Positions 57,890 to 64,000 of a DNA stretch of 64,000 nucleotides are shown one piece after another. Where the stretch lies: positions 7,725,771-7,789,770 of the forward strand of contig NC_058165.1 in NCBI RefSeq assembly GCF_020080835.1, read 5' to 3'. The notes beneath the pieces were generated by a model. That model ran no database searches, was not told the origin of the DNA, and was given only the letters and a program-made list of their open reading frames with translations. Position numbers and translations under genes: made by a program. The DNA comes from Cotesia glomerata. Taxonomy: Eukaryota; Arthropoda; Insecta; Hymenoptera; Braconidae. Within the stretch, counting starts at the first letter, position 1. Each line of letters begins with the position of its first letter.

Positions 57890-58560
57890 ATTAATTGTTG
57901 AAAAAATTCATTCGATGGCTTATCGAAAATTATAGCTTCGAAAAATTAAATTAATAAGTTGTAGAGATTTTTTTATCGTCAAAATTCATTAAGTGGTTAT
58001 TGGAAAATTTTTTTGAGAAAAAAATGAATTATGAAAAAATTTAACATTGAAATAATGAATTATCGATGGTTAAAGAAAATTTCTAATGTCAGGAAAATGA
58101 TTCAATGGTCAAAAGAAAATTTTTTCATTAAGAATTTTCACTTAATGATAAATAAAAATTTCTAACAATGGACAAGTAATTTAAAAATGATTACTGGAAA
58201 ATTGTTCAATGGTAAAAATTCAGTTAATGATTAATAGAAAATTTTTTCTCCTAAAGAACCCAACGATTAATATAAAAATTTTCCGTGTTGAAATTTGTAT
58301 ATTACTTATTAATGAAAACATTTTCCACGGAAAAATTCAAATAGATGATTAATGGGAACTTTTTTATGGAAACAAAAGTGTAAAAGTTTTCACGATAAAA
58401 ATTTAGAAAAACATAGATTAACAGAAAATTTTACCAAAAAAAATTTTAATGATTCCATAAACTTTTTCTTCAAAAAAATATAATTAATAATCAACAGAAA
58501 AAATATTTTACTAAAAAAAATTATATCAAAGATAAAATTTCTAACAATAAAAAATTTTAT
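57890..58560. repeat. Degenerate AATGGTTAATAGAAAATTTTTTC repeats
   Basis: About ten diverged units of 'AATGATTAATxGAAAATTTTT' plus 'AAAAATTCA' repeat every 45-70 bases. No sharp boundaries. Confidence 0.5.
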
Positions 58561-59229
58561 TTCCTACCAAATAACGCTTCGCATCTTTTGTAAATAAAGA
58601 AAAAAAAGCACACATGTGTATATATGATATAAAGACGATAAATAAGAGAGTGTGGATTCAAGTTTAATATGCTTGGGCGTCGGCCATTACGGTACCGGCC
58701 TTGCAAGGACGTTCTCTTCGGGCCGTTCCACCTGGCGACTGTCTTCTTATTCGATCGTTTGTTTGTATGTGTTACTTATAACTTATAACACATATGTGTA
58801 CACACGTGTGTACATATGAAGCCGGTGAACCGGGCTCAGATAAAATGTCTTACAAGTTAAATAAAAGTGTAGTCGACACAACCAATATAATATCAAGAAG
58901 AAAACTACATAACACATGTGTGTGTATGTGTATCAGACGTCACATGTATGTAAGAGTCGAATATGAAGTAAAGAGACTTAAAAGTGTTGTGGTATATCGT
59001 AAAAATAAATAAAAATTATCGGGCAATGAACGAAAACTTGCATAACCGGTGACATTCTGCAGTTTAAGTTGTTGATAAATTTTCTTTTGTTCATTATTTT
59101 ATTTTTATTTTCATTTATTCTTACATTAGTCGGGCTTAATGCATGATGCATTACTATTTGCCGGTTACTAGTTATGTAAATCTGGAATGGTGTTATTTAT
59201 GCTGGATTTAAGTTATATATATTGAAGAA
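58561..59229. other. Unassigned stretch
   Basis: 58660-58860 is less AT-rich with an ACACATGTGTGT-type palindrome around 58785-58810. No gene recognised. Confidence 0.3.
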
Positions 59230-59674
59230 TTTTAAATTTCTATTTACAGAATTTTAAACTATCGGAAAATATGCAAGTTATTTTTTCAACACAGGAATTT
59301 AATAAGAAAAAAAAGTTTTGTAGATCCAAATGTGCATACCTTAAGCACTTGTGTTAAACGTAAATATTGATTAGAGCAGGTTTAAATATATGCAACAATT
59401 TTTTACTAATAACTTTAACACTGTTTTCTATTTTTTAATAACTTTATATATAACGTCGATAAAAAAAATTATTATCTACTGTACATTACAAAAATAAATT
59501 TAAATAATAACAAGTTAATCATAACTAAATTATACAAGAAATTGATTTTATTTAAAAATCAATTTTAAAGCTCATTAAAATTTTCCCGCGGATAGCATTT
59601 TTCTCATACGAATCGAACGCCCCCTTTTATTCCGATATAAGTAAATCATAAAAATTAGCCAATTAAAGACTGTA

Positions 59675-59820
59675 CGCTGTAAAAAAAGCGGTGTTAAAAT
59701 GGACTCATTTTAACACCGCTATGTAACACCTGTGTATTAACACCGGTGTAGCGGCGCTCTTTTGCGGTGTTAAAAATCCGGTGTAATATCGTTGTAACAG
59801 GTGTAACAGGTGTATTATTT
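59675..59820. mobile_element. One end of a GGTGTTAAAA element (relative of the recombinase element)
   Basis: CGCTGTAAAAAAAGCGGTGT, then inverted TTTTAACACCGC and GGTGTAACAGGTGTA units, matches the ends of 42031-44644. The opposite terminus is absent, so it is a solo end. Confidence 0.6.
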
Positions 59821-59862
59821 AAAAAAATTTTTTTGAGTTCAGCGATGATTTTTCTTTAAATA

Positions 59863-60621
59863 CACTGAAAAAAAAGTTTACTGTTCTGCACGATATGGTA
59901 TTGCTACTGTCACGATACACATGTTGCTATTTAGAGAAGAGTGAGGTTACAAAAACTGTATACGAACGGTAGCAATAGTATCGTGAATAACACTCGAATG
60001 GATCGTGACGGTTGCTATCCATACTGCTACTCATAGCTATACAGTTTGTACCTGTAACGATAGACCCGTTGCAATACAGTAGATTGTACCGGAACAGAAA
60101 TAGTTATTTTCGATACGTATGCGCAAAGGTAGGCGAGACCAGATAAAACGTACCAGGTTTTGTTGAGAATGTATTTATAATCTCAGACGAGTGTCATCAC
60201 TTCAAGTTTATTACCAAAATCCTAACCTTTGCGGATTTGTATCGAATAAAATTTTTTGTAATAGCAACGGCGAAACTCGGATTTGAGAAGATGCAAATAA
60301 AATTTTATTCATTTATCAACTGTCACACGTAAATAAATGACAAACTAAAATATTATCAAAATTGTTTACAAGAATCGACTTGTCGCATACTCTCCCTGGC
60401 GGACGATTGTAGAAATAAACGAAACTAAATATCCTATAGTGCTTTTTAGCATCTATGCGGGAATGTAGAGACAGATAGAGAGCGAGATGTCACTTATCCA
60501 TACGTGTGCGTGAAAAGTAGACTCAACTATAGATGTCCACATATCATTCATTTTACCCCTCCTAACTATAGCTCGAAAATCCAAGTTTCGCGGTTGGTAT
60601 TACAAAAACTTTTTTTCAGTG
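59863..60621. mobile_element. CACTGAAAAAAAAGTTT TIR element
   Basis: 759 bp with TIRs CACTGAAAAAAAAGTTT and AAACTTTTTTTCAGTG and TA on both sides. Subterminal CGATAxxxGTTGCTA / TAGCAAxxxTATCG units fill the left half (59880-60090). No coding capacity and no tRNA-like core. Confidence 0.85.
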
Positions 60622-60745
60622 TAGTGTACTTTTTGTATCATATTTTTTATATACAATATAACTTTCAGGTACGATTCAATGTGAACTAATATTGGGGTCT
60701 TAATTTCTAAGCGATAATAAAGCATATTTTCGCGCTTGTACTTAA

Positions 60746-61559
60746 GTGGGTTAGCCACAGTGATGGCCGAAAAAATAGGTGATTTTCAGGAATTTTTTTG
60801 ACCGGAAAATAAAGAAATTTGAGAATCAGTTTTTTTTTTGTTCTATTAAATGTACAATGAAGATTCATATCCTAGATTTTCATCAAGAAATATCAAATTG
60901 TGACAAAGTTGTTAACGTTTTTGTTCAGCCCCAAAAAAAATATCCCTCCATGGTCACATCGATTTCTCGAAAACCGGTCGTCAGGAAAAAAAAATTTAGT
61001 TACGTTATAATCTGTATAAATGTGGTTATCGTTTCGCGTGGCCGATTTTTTAAATTTTGTATTACTCATGCGGGAAAAGTAGTATCTTGACGCTCGCTGT
61101 TGCGGTTGAAAAAGAGCTGTTTGCCCATTTTAAAATTACGCATGAGTTTTTTCATAAATGAAACTGTTATTTGAGTGCGACAAGTTTACTTGTCGCACGC
61201 AAATTATTCTTGGCGCACTCAAACTATCCTTGTCGCACGCAATTGACTGTGAAAACTGCTAAAATTAAAATAAATAACAAAAAAAAACACAATCTAACTG
61301 TCAATATTAAAGAAGTGAGGTTGACATTACAAAGTTCATATTTTTAACGAAAGTAAAAATAATTAATTAATATTGAGCTGTTTAATTGTAATGAAAATTA
61401 ATTTAGCAGAAATTTGATAATTTTTGTAAAAAATAAATTATGACAAAAAAATTTTTTTTTTTAAATTGACATGTAGGAATTTTATAAAATAAAAAATGCA
61501 ATTTTTTATGAATAATTTTTTGGAACAAATTTGTAAATTTGTTTGTTAAAAAAAATTAA
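60746..61559. other. Unassigned stretch
   Basis: Four copies of TTGTCGCAC(GC)/GCGACAAG occur at 61178-61235. A 103-codon open frame at 60779-61090 has no recognisable similarity. No gene called. Confidence 0.3.
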
Positions 61560-61796
61560 AAAATTGTAGTGACAGCTAAATTTAATGTCATTTAATTTTA
61601 TGTGTTGATTGTTTTAATGTGTAAATTTATTTTTTGTTAATTAATATTAATTACTTTGCATTTATTATCTGATATATATTTGTTTCTTTTTTTTTAACTT
61701 TCTATTTGTTTTTAGGGACTGGGGGGGGCTCCGCCGGGGCTTTGCCCTTGGATCCCGATTTTGTGCCCACATATATCGCCGCATTTGTAATACAAA
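61560..61796 (+). mobile_element. 3' segment of a second recombinase-type element
   Basis: The sequence from TAGTGACAGCTAAATTTAAT through the GC-rich block to CACATATATCGCCGCATTTG is colinear with 43815-44080, the part just downstream of the recombinase gene. No recombinase coding sequence is attached here. Confidence 0.7.
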
Positions 61797-61797
61797 A

Positions 61798-61927
61798 TAG
61801 TATGTGCAACTCGTGCAACGTTTTCAATTACCCACTCAAGCGAATGACCGCACTTGCTTCGCTCGTGCGTTCAACTTCGCTTTCGTGGGCAATCGACAAC
61901 TTGTCGCACTTGTTGCACAATATACTA
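61798..61927. repeat. Long palindrome TAGTATGTGCAAC...
   Basis: The left arm TAGTATGTGCAACTCGTGCA and the following CCCACTCAAGCGAA are mirrored by TTCGCTTTCGTGGG and CGCACTTGTTGCACAATATACTA on the right, with an inner CTTGCTTCGCTCGTG hairpin. The same start, TAGTATGTGTAACTCGTGC, is seen at 44088 next to the first element. Confidence 0.75.
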
Positions 61928-61942
61928 TTGATTAGAAAATAA

Positions 61943-62736
61943 ATGGCGAGTGATTAAAAATTTTTTCATATTTTTGGCCTTTTTTGGATTCCAACGGCCT
62001 TAAAAAATCTTAAAAATCAAAATTTTTAAAATCGGCTTCGTACCATCTTAGCTTCCGTATAAGCGAATAAAATAATAAAAAAATTTTTGAAAATCAGTTG
62101 ATATTTGTTTAAGTTATCGATATGAACAGTTTGAAAAAACTTGTTTTGAGAAAAACGCGTTCGAAGTTTTTAGTCTATTTTACTTTACGTTACTTTCAAT
62201 CATGTATCTCATGAAATATGTAAACTTAAATTAAATTATCAAGTTCTGGGTCTTTAACGTAGTTCCAGCGTGGTATAGTATAGTCAGAGCATTTACTATG
62301 GATAAAAATTTAGAAGCCTCGGCACACAGACGTTCACACATACAATTACATATTGTTAGTCTAATGATCTGGCAAAGTTGCTCTTGAAAACCGTGAAAGA
62401 TTTTAATTTCCCGCTTTTTATGCTACACTATTTCAGGGAGCGTTGCGCACGGCGTTGCCAAATCACTATCAATTGTTCAATGAACAAAAATTATGAAATT
62501 TTAGGAATTTATAAATAAAGCTATTCTGAACCCGTAAAAAAAATTTCCGCCGAATCTGTCGAAAAGTGGTTTCATGCTGGAACTACCTTAAGCAAAAAAA
62601 ATTTTTTTTCTTCGATTCGTCATAGTTGCTATCCCCCTTAAGGCATGCAGTAAGAAAAATGAAGTGGCGTTATCTGTTGTCTATTCGCGGTACTTATATT
62701 TCGTACTGAATTTTTATTTTACGTCTAAAGTATCCA
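61943..62736. other. Unassigned stretch
   Basis: No gene, RNA gene or repeat structure recognised. Confidence 0.3.
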
Positions 62737-62880
62737 TAAGGTTAAGTACCCAGTAGCTGCTCAGGAACCAGTACCTGCTCACTCCATGTATTTGTATGTC
62801 TGAATTTATGCATATAGATATACAAATACATGGAGTGAGCAGATACTGGTTCCTGAGCAGCTACTGGGTACTTTACCTTA
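62737..62880. repeat. Near-perfect 65-bp hairpin
   Basis: Left arm 62737-62801 and right arm 62816-62880 pair with three mismatches around a 14-base loop. Motifs such as CCCAGTAGCTGCTCAGGAAC are less AT-rich than the flanks. It could be a small foldback element or a hairpin-RNA locus. Nothing in the sequence decides. Confidence 0.9.
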
Positions 62881-64000
62881 CGCAGAAAAAAAAAATAAAG
62901 TTTAATTAAATAAAGAAAATCTGACTTCAATTTGAAGAAGTGTTCTCGGTGAATAAAAGTAAGATGTTAGTAGTTACGGAGAGTTACGGCAATTGGCTCA
63001 CAATTAGATATAGTATCGAGAGAGAGCGTGTAATTATTACGCCTGGAGGAGGCCGGTCGTTAATTGCTCGGTTACAGATAGATTTTATTAATCGGCTGAT
63101 AACGAGCCGAGATTAGTGGGATTCGTTGTATTAAGCCGCTGCCGGATTATTTATGCATTTTGTTGATATTTAAATTTGAGGTATTTATAAAAATAGTAAA
63201 AGGCCTTAGGTAATTGGTAATTACTGTAATTAAGTTGCTTTGTACAGCTCAAGGGCTCGATACTAAAGAAGGAAAAAAAACTTGGCTCGAGAACATTATT
63301 TTCTTGAAAATTTTACTCTCGTTTTGAGATCTTTAGTTTGAATTAATTCAAGAAATTTACGAATCGAAGCAAGACTATAAAATTCGAGGATAAAAAAAAA
63401 GTCTGTCAATTCAATTTACAAGTACTTTGTTATTTCCAAAATAATTTAAATTTAGAACAACAATTTTGAGAAAAAAAATATCATAAAAATTGGAATCTAA
63501 ATTCTGACTAATTGTAAAATATAGGAGATACGAAAAATTTATCAAAATCTGTTTTTGTTGAAAATTTAATTCTCTTTATAATAGGTCCTTATCAATCCTT
63601 TTGTTTCTAATATTTTATTTATCAATTGGATTTTAATTCGTCACCAATAATTTTTCCGTATAATTGCTCCATTGATTCCCACGGTCAATAATTAAAATCA
63701 AAATTACAGATGAAATATCAAAGATACAAAAAAATAATAGGAAACCTTTCTTCAAAAAAATTTAATTCTCTACACTAAAGTTGTCAATTTTTTCGTATCT
63801 TTAATAGTTAACTCTTAATTTCAATCACAAAATAATTTTTCCGTACAGCATCTTCATACAAATAATTTCTTCTTCCTCGAGAATTAAAATCGAAGAAAAT
63901 ATTTAATTAAATATTAAGAATATTTCTCATGAATCAAGAATTTTTTTCCTGTTAAAAGATTCAATGAGATATTTTTAGTAAAACTTGAAAATCTAAATCT
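62881..64000. other. Unassigned stretch with satellite-like monomers
   Basis: Segments near 63520-63610 and 63720-63800 resemble monomers of the about 185-bp repeat at 6240-6990. No gene recognised. Confidence 0.35.

Larger units (their letters stand above)
59230..60745 (-). repeat. Dispersed repeat family, copy D, interrupted
   Basis: 59230-59674 matches the inverse of copies A and C (landmarks ACGTCGATAAAAAAAATTATT, TTTAAAGCTCATTAAAATTT). After two insertions, 60624-60745 matches the outer part of copy B (10040-10150). Some 150 bases present in copy B are missing at the insertion point. Confidence 0.65.

Noticed and set aside
61706..61942. Open frame across the GC-rich block and palindrome
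   Set aside because: It runs through a repeat shared with 43972-44100 and the palindrome; reading frame is not preserved between the two copies.

Overview
The window is AT-rich eukaryotic (insect-like) DNA with one 100-base assembly gap at 12280-12379. I recognise no intact host protein-coding gene. The content is almost entirely mobile and repetitive DNA in several stages of decay, with stretches between where I see nothing. The Tc1 element, the R1-clade retrotransposon inserted in a microsatellite, the insect-type Polinton-like genes and the many TA-target foldback elements suggest an arthropod. I would guess a hymenopteran, perhaps a parasitoid wasp, but that is inference from repeat style, not from a marker gene.

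Layout. 0.3-10 kb: inverted-repeat elements, a piggyBac-type MITE, degenerate GGCCAAG arrays, a long inverted pair of a dispersed repeat (4.5-5.2 kb against 8.1-10.0 kb) and a 1.2 kb CCCGTG element nested in one arm. 10.2-10.7 kb: the 3' end of a non-LTR retrotransposon between ATT repeats. 14.1-20.7 kb: a degenerate Polinton/Maverick-like (adintovirus-type) viral element. It has a packaging ATPase, a phospholipase A2 virion protein, an adenain-like protease, a small minor protein and a major capsid protein, all broken, and a 1557-bp Tc1 transposon is inserted in it. 20.7-24.7 kb: copies of an abundant repeat ending in AACTTCCCGCTAA. 29.4-30.3 kb: retroposon tail, a gene fragment, foldback repeats. 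33.3-38.2 kb: one CGGGAAGTT repeat carrying an R1-clade retrotransposon and two further TIR elements. 42.0-52.6 kb: a TIR element with a spliced tyrosine-recombinase gene abuts a nested stack of at least four levels of TIR elements, with a second R1-clade insertion. 56.7-61.9 kb: more TIR elements and a second tail of the recombinase element. 62.7 kb: a 65-bp-arm hairpin.

The strongest unexplained pattern is a set of seven tRNA-like modules, all different. Each has an A box and a B box (six of seven exact GGTTCGANTCC) 30-32 nt apart, and most have an oligo-T tract just downstream. Most lie inside elements bounded by inverted repeats whose ends are arrays of short degenerate palindromes. A second pattern is that two 5'-truncated copies of one R1-clade retrotransposon both sit in the TG microsatellite of the same DNA repeat family. 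A third is a tyrosine recombinase inside an element with CACTG termini and a TA target duplication, an unusual combination.
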